A stretch of DNA of 64,000 nucleotides from Asticcacaulis benevestitus DSM 16100 = ATCC BAA-896 (GTDB lineage: Bacteria; Pseudomonadota; Alphaproteobacteria; Caulobacterales; Caulobacteraceae), in assembly GCF_000376105.1 (NCBI RefSeq), contig NZ_AQWM01000002.1, forward strand, positions 124,001 to 188,000, given 5' to 3'. Shown in pieces: positions 42,275-51,796 of this stretch. Positions within the stretch are counted from its first letter, which is position 1, and every line of letters begins with the position of its first letter. The notes beneath the pieces are model-generated. The model saw only the letters and a program-made list of their open reading frames with translations, had not been told where the DNA came from and ran no database searches. Both the position numbers and the translations under genes were made by a program.

Positions 42275-43267
42275 TTACTCCGCAGGTTCGAATATATAGA
42301 CGGTTCCGTCCTCATCACCAAACAGAATGCGCGTGCCTTCGCCGGAGAGCGACAGCGAGGTGATGGCCGCGCCCTTTTCGCCCTTGATCCACTCAATGTG
42401 GGTCGATTGCAGCTCAGCCAGCCAGACGCGGCCGTCCTCAGTGCCGGCAGCCAGAATGGTTTCCTCGGGCGCACCGGCCACGCAACTGACCATGGTACCT
42501 TCCAGCGGATTGATCTCGGAGGCTTCCTCGCCCATCGGGCCGTTGGCGCGCAGGAAGGGCCAGACCACCGCGCCATTGGCGCCGGAGGTGGCCAAAAGCT
42601 TGCCCTTGGCAAAGAAGTTCAGGCTCTTGATCTTGGCGGGATAGCCGCCCATCCGCATGTCTTTCGAATCCTTCAGCCGCCAGCCGTGTAGGGCACTTTC
42701 CTGCATGGCGGTGATGACGAATTCGCTCGACGGCGCCATGGCGATCTTCGTGTGCGAACCGGCCCAGAACAGCTTGGTCGGCTTTTGCTTTTCATCGATA
42801 CGGGCAAACCACACAACCACGCCATTATAGGTGGCGCAGTAGAGCTTGCGCGCCTTCGGATCGAAGACGAGATCGGAGACGGAATGCTCATGCGTGAAGA
42901 TTTTGCTCTCTTTCTTGAGCAGATCGAGCACATGCACCTTCTTGGCGGTGGCGTACGCGATCACCTGGCCTTCGGGTGCCACAGCGATGACGTCGATCCA
43001 CGCCCCCTTGTGCGACGCCAGTTCGATCGGGCCGGCTTCCTTCGTTGTCCAGACCACGCGGCCATCATCGCCACCGGTGATGACGCCAAGGCCGGTCGGG
43101 TGGATGACGGCGCTCAGGATGCTGGCGTCAGGGTGCGCGTCATAGCGCGCGTCGGCTTCAGGGAAAACGACGCGGCCATCGGCCAGCGCCACCACGGGCT
43201 CACCGAGCGTATCGAAAAGGGCGGCGACCACATAGGAGTCGAACGAGTTTTGGTAAGCAAAGGTCAT
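42275..43267 (-). CDS. WD40-like repeat protein
   Basis: This 330-residue beta-propeller protein has repeating units of about 40 residues with GGDDGRVVW, ATSGANGAVVW, AAGTEDGRVWLAEL and FGDEDGTVYIFEP endings, a pattern of WD40-like blades (about seven). There is no signal peptide, so it is probably cytoplasmic. Such proteins scaffold complexes; the partner is unknown. It is likely in a two-gene operon with mtgA, which hints at a cell-wall connection but does not prove one. Confidence 0.82.
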   Translation of the reverse strand: MTFAYQNSFDSYVVAALFDTLGEPVVALADGRVVFPEADARYDAHPDASILSAVIHPTGLGVITGGDDGRVVWTTKEAGPIELASHKGAWIDVIAVAPEGQVIAYATAKKVHVLDLLKKESKIFTHEHSVSDLVFDPKARKLYCATYNGVVVWFARIDEKQKPTKLFWAGSHTKIAMAPSSEFVITAMQESALHGWRLKDSKDMRMGGYPAKIKSLNFFAKGKLLATSGANGAVVWPFLRANGPMGEEASEINPLEGTMVSCVAGAPEETILAAGTEDGRVWLAELQSTHIEWIKGEKGAAITSLSLSGEGTRILFGDEDGTVYIFEPAE

Positions 43268-43313
43268 GAGGGCGCTTATAAGGTGATGAAAACGGTTTGG
43301 GAAGTATCACTTC

Positions 43314-43466
43314 ATCCTCCCTTGCGAGCCTCTTGGCAAATCGGGGGAGGTGGCGGGCGAAGTCCCGCCGGAGGGGGCCTCTTAACGTAATTCCGGGTTG
43401 CCCCCTCCGTCGCCGACTGCGCGGCGACACCTCCCCCGAACGCTGCGCTGCAGGGGAGGAGAAAAA
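43314..43466. repeat. Large palindromic repeat, family B, copy 2
   Basis: This copy of about 150 bases is related to 30231-30400. It begins ATCCTCCCTTGCGAG and ends CTGCAGGGGAGGAGAAAAAG, with internal CGGGGGAGGTGGCG, GGAGGGGGC and GCCCCCTCC, ACCTCCCCCG blocks that pair with each other. It fills the gap between two same-strand genes and holds no open frame. Confidence 0.82.
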
Positions 43467-43470
43467 GGAA

Positions 43471-44565
43471 TTAAGCCGCGATGCAGGCCTCAAAGCCGGC
43501 CTTGATCGCTACCGTATCGAGATGACGGCCGATAAACACGGCGCGCGAAATACGCTTTTCGCCTTCGCGCCATTCGCCCTGCAACTCGCCTTCGAGGATC
43601 ATGTGAACGGCCTGAAAGACCAGACGCTTGTCCTCGCCCCTCACGTCGAGAATGCCCTTGGCGCGCAGGATGTCCTGTCCCTTTTCGGCCAGCAGCTTAT
43701 CGAGCCACTGGGTAAAGCGAATGCCATCGATCGGCGTTGCGGCGCTCAGGGATATGCTCTTGATCTCTTCGTCGTGGATCGGATTGATGGTGTGGCTGCA
43801 ATGCTCATCATGGACGTGACCGGCTTCACCGTGCGCCGGGCCGTGATCATGGTGGTGGTGGTGGTCATGCCCGTGATCGTGACCATGATGATCGTGATCG
43901 TGGTGATCGTGGTCATCATGACCGATGCTGTCCATCTTGGTCAGGTCAAAGCGGTGCTGATTAAGCAGCGAAGCGATATCGACAAAAGACCGCTGGGCGC
44001 GGGTGATGCTGGCCAGCGGGTTCAGGCCCTTCAGGCGGCCTTCAATCTCATCAAGCTTGGCGTCATCAACCAGATCGGTTTTGTTGAGGATAATATGGTC
44101 GGCAAAGGCGATCTGTTCCTTGACCACGCGGTCGGTCCTGAGCGCTTCATCAAAGTGCAGGGCATCCACCAGCGCGGTCACAGAATCGAGATAGGTCTTG
44201 GCCTTGATGTCTTCGTCCACAAAGAAGGTCTGGGCCACCGGGCCGGGATCGGCCAGGCCCGTGGTCTCGACGATGATGGCGTCAAACCGGCCTTTGCGCT
44301 TCATCAGACCAGCCAGGATACGGATCAGGTCGCCGCGCACCGTGCAGCAGACGCAGCCATTGTTCATTTCAAACACTTCTTCATCGGCGCCGACGATCAG
44401 GTCGTTGTCGATGCCGATTTCGCCGAACTCATTGACGATGACGGCGTATTTCTTGCCATGGTTTTCCGACAGGATGCGGTTGAGCAGGGTCGTCTTGCCG
44501 GCGCCCAGATAGCCGGTCAGGACGGTGACGGGGGTTTTTGCGGTGACAGAAGCGGTATCGGCCAT
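43471..44565 (-). CDS. CobW/G3E-family metal-chaperone GTPase with His-rich loop
   Basis: This 364-residue GTPase has the Walker A motif GYLGAGKTTLLN, the metal-binding CxCC motif NNGCVCCTV, ETTGLADP and the NKTD guanine motif. A loop around residues 215-255 is almost entirely His and Asp (for example DHDHHDHDHHGHDHGHDH), which should hold zinc or another metal. The C-terminal CobW_C domain follows. Members such as ZNG1/YciC-like proteins deliver zinc to client enzymes, sometimes under Zur control. No Zur box or partner gene was recognised. The simple-sequence DNA at 43840-43920 encodes this loop. Confidence 0.9.
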   Translation of the reverse strand: MADTASVTAKTPVTVLTGYLGAGKTTLLNRILSENHGKKYAVIVNEFGEIGIDNDLIVGADEEVFEMNNGCVCCTVRGDLIRILAGLMKRKGRFDAIIVETTGLADPGPVAQTFFVDEDIKAKTYLDSVTALVDALHFDEALRTDRVVKEQIAFADHIILNKTDLVDDAKLDEIEGRLKGLNPLASITRAQRSFVDIASLLNQHRFDLTKMDSIGHDDHDHHDHDHHGHDHGHDHHHHHDHGPAHGEAGHVHDEHCSHTINPIHDEEIKSISLSAATPIDGIRFTQWLDKLLAEKGQDILRAKGILDVRGEDKRLVFQAVHMILEGELQGEWREGEKRISRAVFIGRHLDTVAIKAGFEACIAA

Positions 44566-44670
44566 GGTGGTGTTACTTTATAAAGGTGGAAAGGGTCTGC
44601 CGCTTAGTTAAGCCTTCGCGCATTGAAATCAAGCCATGTTGTTTATGTAACGATTTCCTGCGGGGGAATT

Positions 44671-44975
44671 ATGGTCAGATTATTTTGGTTAGGCGCCAAT
44701 CTAGTCCTTTGGATTACGTCCATGATTTGCGCCAACAGCACGCATTTTGCAGCACACATATCCGCCTGGACTCCCCTAACCCCACCCATCACAGCACTGT
44801 GGATTGCCGTTGTAAGTCTTATAGTAGCGACAGCAACGGGGTTCGGCCGCGCGCCACAAGGCTTTTTCGCCAGTTGGGACAAGGTGCGTTTTGGACTTTT
44901 AGTGTTTTTGGTTCCGCATTTCTGATATGGTTCTTGATAACCCTGACGGGGGCGGGTCGAGCTTCATGGGCATAA
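44671..44975 (+). pseudogene. Small membrane protein, possibly frameshifted at a T5 run
   Basis: After GGGGGAATT, an ATG opens a frame for a hydrophobic protein (WLGANLVLWITSMICANSTHF and ITALWIAVVSLIVATATGF) that stops at 44925. The next frame continues with GSAFLIWFLITLTGAGRASWA and stops at 44975. Adding one T to the run at 44905-44909 would join them into a protein of about 101 residues with three membrane segments. The unshifted 84-residue product is the alternative. Nothing else recognisable lies between 44566 and the rplU promoter. Confidence 0.35.
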
Positions 44976-45038
44976 CAGCTTTCAAATCAAAGCTGCCCGC
45001 GCCGCAGTTTATTCCCGTCATAAAAGCCAATAAACCCG

Positions 45039-45066
45039 TTGACTCACCGACATATCCTTGTATAAG
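45039..45066 (+). promoter_or_regulatory. Promoter for rplU-rpmA
   Basis: TTGACT at 45039-45044 and TATAAG at 45061-45066 are separated by 16 bases. This is close to the sigma-70 consensus and correctly placed about 100 bases before rplU. Confidence 0.7.
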
Positions 45067-45077
45067 TCGCCGCCTCT

Positions 45078-45110
45078 CGCCCGGAGCCTTATGGTTCCTG
45101 GGGCGTTTTT
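45078..45110 (+). promoter_or_regulatory. Leader hairpin with T run, possible L21 attenuator
   Basis: CGCCCGGAGCC pairs with GGTTCCTGGGGCG around a TTAT loop and is followed by TTTTT. It lies between the predicted promoter and rplU, so it would be a terminator within the leader. Control by attenuation or by L21 binding is inferred. Confidence 0.55.
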
Positions 45111-45171
45111 CCATTCTCCCGCGCAGGACTTTTCTCTATAAAGCCCCGTGCCTACGCAAAGGTTCTTGACC

Positions 45172-45696
45172 ATGTACGCGGTCATCAAAACAGGCGGTAA
45201 GCAATACCGTGTATCGGCTGGCGATCTGATCGTTGTCGAAAAGCTCGAAGGCGAAGCCGGCGCGGCTGTTAAGTTCAACGAAGTGCTGATGCTCGGCGAT
45301 GAAGCCGGTGCAGTCGTCGGCGCCCCGCTGGTTGACGGCGGCGTTGTCGAAGCCACCCTGATCGAAACCCGCAAGGGCGAGAAGGTTCGCATCTTCAAGA
45401 AGACCCGTCGTCAGGGCTATCGCCGTACCCGCGGCCATCGCCAACTGCAGTCGGTTCTGCGCATCACCTCGATCCTCGGCGCCGGCAAGTCGGCAAAGTG
45501 GGAAGGCACCGTTTCGCTGACCACGAAGGCCGAACTCGACGCCCGCGCCCGTAACCTGGCTCCGCGCAACCTGGCCGCCGCCATCGCAACCCCGGCTGTC
45601 GAAGCTGAGGCCCCTGTTGCGGCTGAAAAGCCCAAGAAGGCCCCCGCCAAGAAGAAGACCGAAACCACCGCAGCCGACGATTCTGGCGAAGCGTAA
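45172..45696 (+). CDS. rplU: 50S ribosomal protein L21
   Basis: This 174-residue L21 begins MYAVIKTGGKQYRVSAGD, the universal start; a few upstream codons in frame are ignored. KKTRRQGYRRTRGHRQ is the rRNA-binding basic motif. After about 100 residues of the normal domain, a tail rich in Ala, Pro and Lys (APVAAEKPKKAPAKKKTET) extends it, common in alphaproteobacteria. It is followed by rpmA after 27 bases in the same operon. The protein belongs to the large ribosomal subunit. Confidence 0.97.
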   Translation: MYAVIKTGGKQYRVSAGDLIVVEKLEGEAGAAVKFNEVLMLGDEAGAVVGAPLVDGGVVEATLIETRKGEKVRIFKKTRRQGYRRTRGHRQLQSVLRITSILGAGKSAKWEGTVSLTTKAELDARARNLAPRNLAAAIATPAVEAEAPVAAEKPKKAPAKKKTETTAADDSGEA

Positions 45697-45723
45697 GATT
45701 AAAGTTTAAGAGGACACCCTCCC

Positions 45724-45993
45724 ATGGCCCACAAAAAATCTGGCGGCTCGTCACGTAACGGCCGCGACTCACAGTCCAAGCGTCTTGGCGTCAAGAAGTA
45801 CGGCGGCGAACTCGTTCTCGCCGGCAACATCTTGGTTCGTCAGCGCGGCACCAAGTTCTTCGCTGGTGACAATGTCGGCCTCGGCCGCGATCACACCCTC
45901 TTCGCCACGGCGACAGGCAATGTGAAGTTCACTACAAAGCGCGACGACCGTTGTTACGTGTCGATCCTGCCGGTGGCTGCGGCCGCTGAATAA
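45724..45993 (+). CDS. rpmA: 50S ribosomal protein L27
   Basis: This 89-residue L27 starts [28 protein letters not shown], whose N-terminal tail reaches the peptidyl-transferase centre. The AHKK start has no cleavable Firmicutes-type extension. [23 protein letters not shown] completes the signature. AGAGGA-like Shine-Dalgarno (AAGAGGAC) precedes the ATG. Confidence 0.97.
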   Translation: MAHKKSGGSSRNGRDSQSKRLGVKKYGGELVLAGNILVRQRGTKFFAGDNVGLGRDHTLFATATGNVKFTTKRDDRCYVSILPVAAAAE

Positions 45994-46055
45994 GCACGCC
46001 TTCGATATTTCGGATCGTGCTTAAGTTTTTAAGCCGATCCGGACCGAGTTTAGAG

Positions 46056-46088
46056 CGGGAGTCCGGATTTTACCGGGCTCCCGTTTTT
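46056..46088 (+). terminator. Terminator after rpmA
   Basis: CGGGAGTCCGG and CCGGGCTCCCG form a stem with a short T-rich loop, followed by five T. It ends the rplU-rpmA transcript. The next 150 bases hold no gene that I recognise. Confidence 0.9.
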
Positions 46089-46244
46089 CGTTTTCAGTTG
46101 TGCCGAATTTGGAAGCAACGGCCAAATTAGAAACAACTGAATGTGATCCCGCTCTTCGAGACCTGTGGTGGAACTGACACAGTTTGACCCTAAATAGACC
46201 TCAGCCTGCGGCTATACCAGCGCCGGGGCTACGGAGTGAGAGAG

Positions 46245-48003
<1,759 letters not shown>

Positions 48004-48007
48004 AAGC

Positions 48008-48658
48008 GTGTTTCGCGCTGGCCTTGCCCCGATGCGGCCTGCCGTCTCCTCCGGGGGATTGCGCAGCGGTTTTCATCTCGAACCCGGCATGAAGATCGGC
48101 CTGTTCGGCGGATCGTTCAATCCGGCGCACGAGGGGCATCGCCACGTCGCCGCCACAGCGCGTGAAAAGCTGGGGCTCGACCGCATCATCTGGCTGGTGT
48201 CACCGCAGAATCCGCTGAAGTCGAAGGCGGAGACCGCGCCCTTAAGCACGCGCATCGCGCAGATAAAGCCCTTCATCGGCCCAATGGATATCATCTCCGA
48301 CTTCGAGACGCGCATCCACGCCACCTATACGCTCGATACCCTGCGCGCCCTCAAGGCCCGCTATCCCGGCGTTCATTTTGTCTGGATCATGGGGGGCGAC
48401 AGCCTGGCGCAATTCCACAAGTGGCGCGGATGGACCCAGATCGTCCATATGGTGCCGATCGCGGTGGTATCGCGTCCCGGCGCCTTGATGAAGGCGCGCT
48501 TCTCCCCCGCGGCGCAGCGTTTCGGTCACTACCGGATCGATGAACGCGCCGCCTCGACCCTGGCCTTGCGCCGCCCTCCCGCCTGGACCTATATCAAAGG
48601 TCCGTTACACAGCCATTCATCGACGGCTTTACGCCTGAAATTGAAGGCAAAACGCTAA
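48008..48658 (+). CDS. nadD: Nicotinate-nucleotide adenylyltransferase NadD
   Basis: This enzyme converts nicotinate mononucleotide and ATP to deamido-NAD. The core starts at MKIGLFGGSFNPAHEGHRHVA with the H-x-G-H nucleotidyltransferase motif. WIMGGDSLAQFHKWRGW is the NMN site and YIKGPLHSHSSTALR the C-terminal ISSTxxR-like motif (HSSTALR). The start is uncertain: GTG at 48008 (216 residues) keeps GLRSGFHLEPG, which looks like a conserved alphaproteobacterial extension, while ATG at 48089 gives 189 residues. It follows obgE by four bases, so cotranscription is likely. Confidence 0.92.
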   Translation: MFRAGLAPMRPAVSSGGLRSGFHLEPGMKIGLFGGSFNPAHEGHRHVAATAREKLGLDRIIWLVSPQNPLKSKAETAPLSTRIAQIKPFIGPMDIISDFETRIHATYTLDTLRALKARYPGVHFVWIMGGDSLAQFHKWRGWTQIVHMVPIAVVSRPGALMKARFSPAAQRFGHYRIDERAASTLALRRPPAWTYIKGPLHSHSSTALRLKLKAKR

Positions 48659-48724
48659 AACACGATAATCCCGATGAAAGGGTGACCTCTGGCGCAGTTT
48701 GTGCTATTGTACTCTCTTCAAGAC

Positions 48725-48770
48725 GCGCATTTTGATCCAAAAAGTGTTGACACTTTTTTGGAATGCGCTT
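48725..48770. repeat. Short palindromic repeat before rsfS
   Basis: GCGCATTTTGATCCAAAAAGTG and CACTTTTTTGGAATGCGCTT are inverse halves of a hairpin related to 24472-24516 and to the first stem of repeat family A. It lies between nadD and rsfS, and the earliest rsfS frame would run through it. Confidence 0.7.
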
Positions 48771-48775
48771 GCATA

Positions 48776-49246
48776 GTGGATCATAAAGGAACCCAAGCCC
48801 TGTCTCGTCAACCCGCGCAAACTGCGCCCGAAGCCCCTCAGTTTGAGGCTCCCGAAGCTGTTGTCAACGCTTCCCACGAAGCTCCCTCGACCGAAGATAT
48901 GCTGCCGCTGGAAACCCTGATCGTCGAACGTCTCGACGATGACAAGGCTCAGGACATCGTGTGTATCGATCTCAAAGGCAAGTCCTCGGTCGCCGACACC
49001 CTGATCATCGCGTCCGGCCGTTCGCACCGCCATGTCGGCGCGCTGGCCGATCACGTCGTGCGCGCCCTCAAGGAAAAAGGCTTCGGCAAGGCCAAGATCG
49101 AAGGCCTCCCGGCTTGCGATTGGGTTCTGATCGATGTCGGCGATGTTGTTGTGCACATCTTCCGTCCGGAAGTCCGCGCCTTCTACAATATCGAAAAGAT
49201 CTGGTCGCTGTCGGCTGACGGCACGGGCCACACGATTCAAGCCTAG
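48776..49246 (+). CDS. rsfS: Ribosomal silencing factor RsfS
   Basis: This protein binds L14 and keeps ribosomal subunits apart in starvation. The conserved domain covers LETLIVERLDDDKAQDIVCI, SSVADTLIIASGRSHRHVGA, GLPACDWVLIDVGDVVVHIFRPEVRAFYNIEKIW. The start is unresolved. GTG at 48776 lacks a good ribosome site. A CTG at 48800 (LSRQPAQ) is preceded by AAAGGA at ideal spacing. An ATG at 48899 gives the bare domain. The earlier codons lie within a repeat, so they are excluded. It is followed by rlmH after 10 bases. Confidence 0.9.
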   Translation: MDHKGTQALSRQPAQTAPEAPQFEAPEAVVNASHEAPSTEDMLPLETLIVERLDDDKAQDIVCIDLKGKSSVADTLIIASGRSHRHVGALADHVVRALKEKGFGKAKIEGLPACDWVLIDVGDVVVHIFRPEVRAFYNIEKIWSLSADGTGHTIQA

Positions 49247-49256
49247 GCCAGGCCTG

Positions 49257-49748
49257 ATGCGCCTCACGCTCTGCGCCGTAGGGAAACTGGGCGCGACCGT
49301 CGAAAACACACTCGTGAAAGACTATCTGAACCGCGCCACCTTAACCGGGCGCGGTTTAGGCATTTCGCCTGTGGACCTGCTTGAGGTCGAAGCCAAAAAA
49401 GGCGCCAAGGCCGCCACCTCAGCGCTGCTGAAAGCGCAGGAGATGGAGGCGATCAAGAGCACACTCAGTGATGGTGGCATCCTCATCACCTGCGATGAAC
49501 ATGGCGAGCCACTGACCTCGCGCCAGATCGCCACGCGCCTGAATACCTACAAGGATCGCGGCGAGCGTCGCGTCACCTTTCTGATCGGCGGGGCCGATGG
49601 TCTTGACCCGGCCCTACTGAAAGCCTCGGCCTTTTCGCTTGCCTTCGGGCCGCAGACCTGGCCGCACGCCCTTGTGCGTGTGATGCTGGCCGAGCAGATG
49701 TACCGCGCTACCACCATTTTGGCCGGATTGCCCTATCACCGCGATTAA
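49257..49748 (+). CDS. rlmH: 23S rRNA (pseudouridine1915-N3)-methyltransferase RlmH
   Basis: This 163-residue SPOUT methyltransferase modifies pseudouridine 1915 in helix 69 of 23S rRNA. It starts MRLTLCAVGKLG. The knot is visible in VTFLIGGADGLDP and LAFGPQTWPHALVRVMLAEQMYRA, ending in YHRD as the family does. It forms the standard rsfS-rlmH pair. The length is normal. Confidence 0.95.
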   Translation: MRLTLCAVGKLGATVENTLVKDYLNRATLTGRGLGISPVDLLEVEAKKGAKAATSALLKAQEMEAIKSTLSDGGILITCDEHGEPLTSRQIATRLNTYKDRGERRVTFLIGGADGLDPALLKASAFSLAFGPQTWPHALVRVMLAEQMYRATTILAGLPYHRD

Positions 49749-49826
49749 ATTGCGTTACCCCCATGACATTTTGCACTGCACCATTTATATCTGAGTGCGG
49801 TAAAACTTGGTGTGGAGTTGGGTGTC

Positions 49827-50492
49827 GTGATAAGTGTAAATGCGTTGCTGGAAGGTCGTTACCGCGCTTTTCTGTTTGATATGGACGGTACGTTGTTGAA
49901 TTCCATGGCCTCGGCCGAGCGCGTATGGGGCGCCTGGGCGAAACGCCAGGGGCTCGATGTTGAAACCTTCCTGCCCACCATTCACGGTGCCCGCTCGGTT
50001 GATACGATCGCAGCCCTGAAAATTCCGGGCCTTGATCCGGCGGTCGAGGCGCATGGCATTACGCAGGATGAGATTAAAACCGCCGACGGAATCGTGGAAA
50101 TTTCCGGCGCCCATAAATTTCTGAGCGCCCTGCCCGCCGATCGCTGGGCCGTCGTCACCTCCGCGCCGCGCGCCTTGGCCGAAGCCCGCATCAAGGCAGC
50201 CGGTCTGCCCGCTCCGCCCCTGCTTATCACCGCCGAAGACGTGAGCGCCGGCAAGCCCGATCCGCAGGGCTATCGTCTGGCGGCGCAAAAGCTGGGCGTC
50301 GATATCGCCGATTGTCTGGTGTTCGAGGACGCCGCCGTCGGGATCGAAGCCGGCCACGCCGCCGGCGCGCGCGTCGTTGTCATCACCGAAACGCACCACC
50401 CCCCCCTGGCCAGCGCGCATCCGCAAATCCCGGCCTATCGTGATCTCATCCCGCATATCGGCAGCGACGGCTATATCCGCCTGGCGGCCTGA
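49827..50492 (+). CDS. HAD-superfamily sugar-phosphate phosphatase
   Basis: This 221-residue phosphatase belongs to the Gph/YqaB-like subfamily. Motif I is FLFDMDGTLLNS with the nucleophile Asp, motif II VVTSAPRAL, motif III GKPDPQGY and motif IV VFEDAAVGIEAGHAAGARVVVI. A helical cap lies after motif I. The GTG start at 49827 is preceded by GGAG at a good distance; no ATG is usable. The substrate is a small phosphorylated sugar or similar; not determinable. Confidence 0.87.
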   Translation: MISVNALLEGRYRAFLFDMDGTLLNSMASAERVWGAWAKRQGLDVETFLPTIHGARSVDTIAALKIPGLDPAVEAHGITQDEIKTADGIVEISGAHKFLSALPADRWAVVTSAPRALAEARIKAAGLPAPPLLITAEDVSAGKPDPQGYRLAAQKLGVDIADCLVFEDAAVGIEAGHAAGARVVVITETHHPPLASAHPQIPAYRDLIPHIGSDGYIRLAA

Positions 50493-50539
50493 TCAAACCA
50501 CGTCTTGAGAATTCAGGCGAACCGTCTTATCTCAAGACC

Positions 50540-51679
50540 ATGCTCGCGTCTTCGCGCCATTTGCTGCTAAGCGGCCTTGCCGTCTTCGCCCTGCTCGGGG
50601 CGATGCAGACGGATGCGCAGACGCGCCTGAAAGACCTCAACGCCGCCGATCGCGCGGCGCTTGATAATCTCTCCACCCAGCGCCGCGCCGAAGAACGCAA
50701 GAGCGACACCCAGCGCCGCAATGCCCGTCAGATCGCGCAGGAAATAGAAGCCCTGCGCCAGCAGATCATCGACATCTCCAAGAAGCAGGGCACCGGTGAA
50801 ACGCGCTCAGCCATCTTCCGCGCCCGTCTCGAAACCCTCAACCAGCAGGAAATCGACATCACGCGCAAGCTGAGCATTGAGCGCGCCAAGCAGGCCCGCC
50901 TGCTCAGCGCCCTGCAAATCTATTCGCGCAATCCCCCGCCGGCGCTTTTTGTCACCCCCCGCAAGGCCAATGATGCCGTGCTGGCCGCCATCATCATGCG
51001 CGCCATCACGCCTGAGCTGCAAAAGCGCACCAACGGACTGGTCAAGCAGAACAACGATCTGGTCAATCTGCGCCGTCAGGCCGCAGCGCAAAATGACGCC
51101 CTGTTCGTGTCGGAAAGTGACATTTCCGATCAGCGCGACGAGATCGAACGCCTGATCAGCCAGAAGATGGGGCTGGAAGACCAGCTTCTGGGCCAGGCCG
51201 ATCAGATGGACGCCCGCGCTACCGAATTGAAGGCGAAGGAGGCCCGCCTGCGCGGCGATATCCCGCTGAAAATGCTTGGTATCGCACCCACCGATAACAC
51301 GCATCTGATGCAGCCGGTGGTCGGTGACATCACCCGCGCTTTCGCGCAAGCCGATGGCACCGGCCCGTCCAATCGCGGCACCACCTACGCCGCTCTGCCG
51401 GGCGCTCAGGTCACCTCGCCGGCCGAGGGCGAGGTCGAGTTCGCCGGCCCGCTCGACTCCTACGGCCAGGTCATCATTCTCAATATCGGGAACAATTACC
51501 GCGTCGTCATCACCGGCATCGGGCGGATCTATGTCGACAAGGGCCAGACGGTCGGCCGGCAGGAGCCGCTAGGCCGGATGCCGAACCTGTCGGAGAAGAA
51601 GACCCTGCTCTATATGGAACTCCGCCGCGGTGAAGATCCGGTCAATCCCGCCACACAATTACAAGTTTCCAGCCGTTAA
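50540..51679 (+). CDS. EnvC-like murein hydrolase activator (degenerate LytM)
   Basis: This 379-residue periplasmic protein has a signal peptide (LLLSGLAVFALLGAMQTDAQ), a long coiled-coil (NLSTQRRAEERKSDTQRRNA and QEIDITRKLSIERAKQ), and a C-terminal LytM/M23 fold (SPAEGEVEFAGPLDSYGQVI, VDKGQTVGRQEPLGRM). The zinc ligands HxxxD and HxH of active M23 peptidases are absent (VVITGIGRIYV replaces the usual YAHL region), so it should activate an amidase rather than cut. It lies before ctpA and the YibQ-like gene, a conserved trio. Confidence 0.87.
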   Translation: MLASSRHLLLSGLAVFALLGAMQTDAQTRLKDLNAADRAALDNLSTQRRAEERKSDTQRRNARQIAQEIEALRQQIIDISKKQGTGETRSAIFRARLETLNQQEIDITRKLSIERAKQARLLSALQIYSRNPPPALFVTPRKANDAVLAAIIMRAITPELQKRTNGLVKQNNDLVNLRRQAAAQNDALFVSESDISDQRDEIERLISQKMGLEDQLLGQADQMDARATELKAKEARLRGDIPLKMLGIAPTDNTHLMQPVVGDITRAFAQADGTGPSNRGTTYAALPGAQVTSPAEGEVEFAGPLDSYGQVIILNIGNNYRVVITGIGRIYVDKGQTVGRQEPLGRMPNLSEKKTLLYMELRRGEDPVNPATQLQVSSR

Positions 51680-51796
51680 AAAAATGGGGCTGGCTGCAAC
51701 CTGAAAGCCGCGTTCCAACTTAAATAACAACGCCCCGTTTACGCCACACTCACACTCTTATATGTAGGTTGAGTAGCTTTCCCTTTGAGGACCTTT

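Noticed and set aside
43840-43920. CRISPR-like or satellite repeat
   Set aside because: The short GTG/CAT repeats encode the His/Asp loop of the CobW-type protein in frame.
46089-46244. Insertion-sequence remnant after rpmA
   Set aside because: The segment looks unlike its surroundings, but no terminal repeats or transposase codons could be identified.
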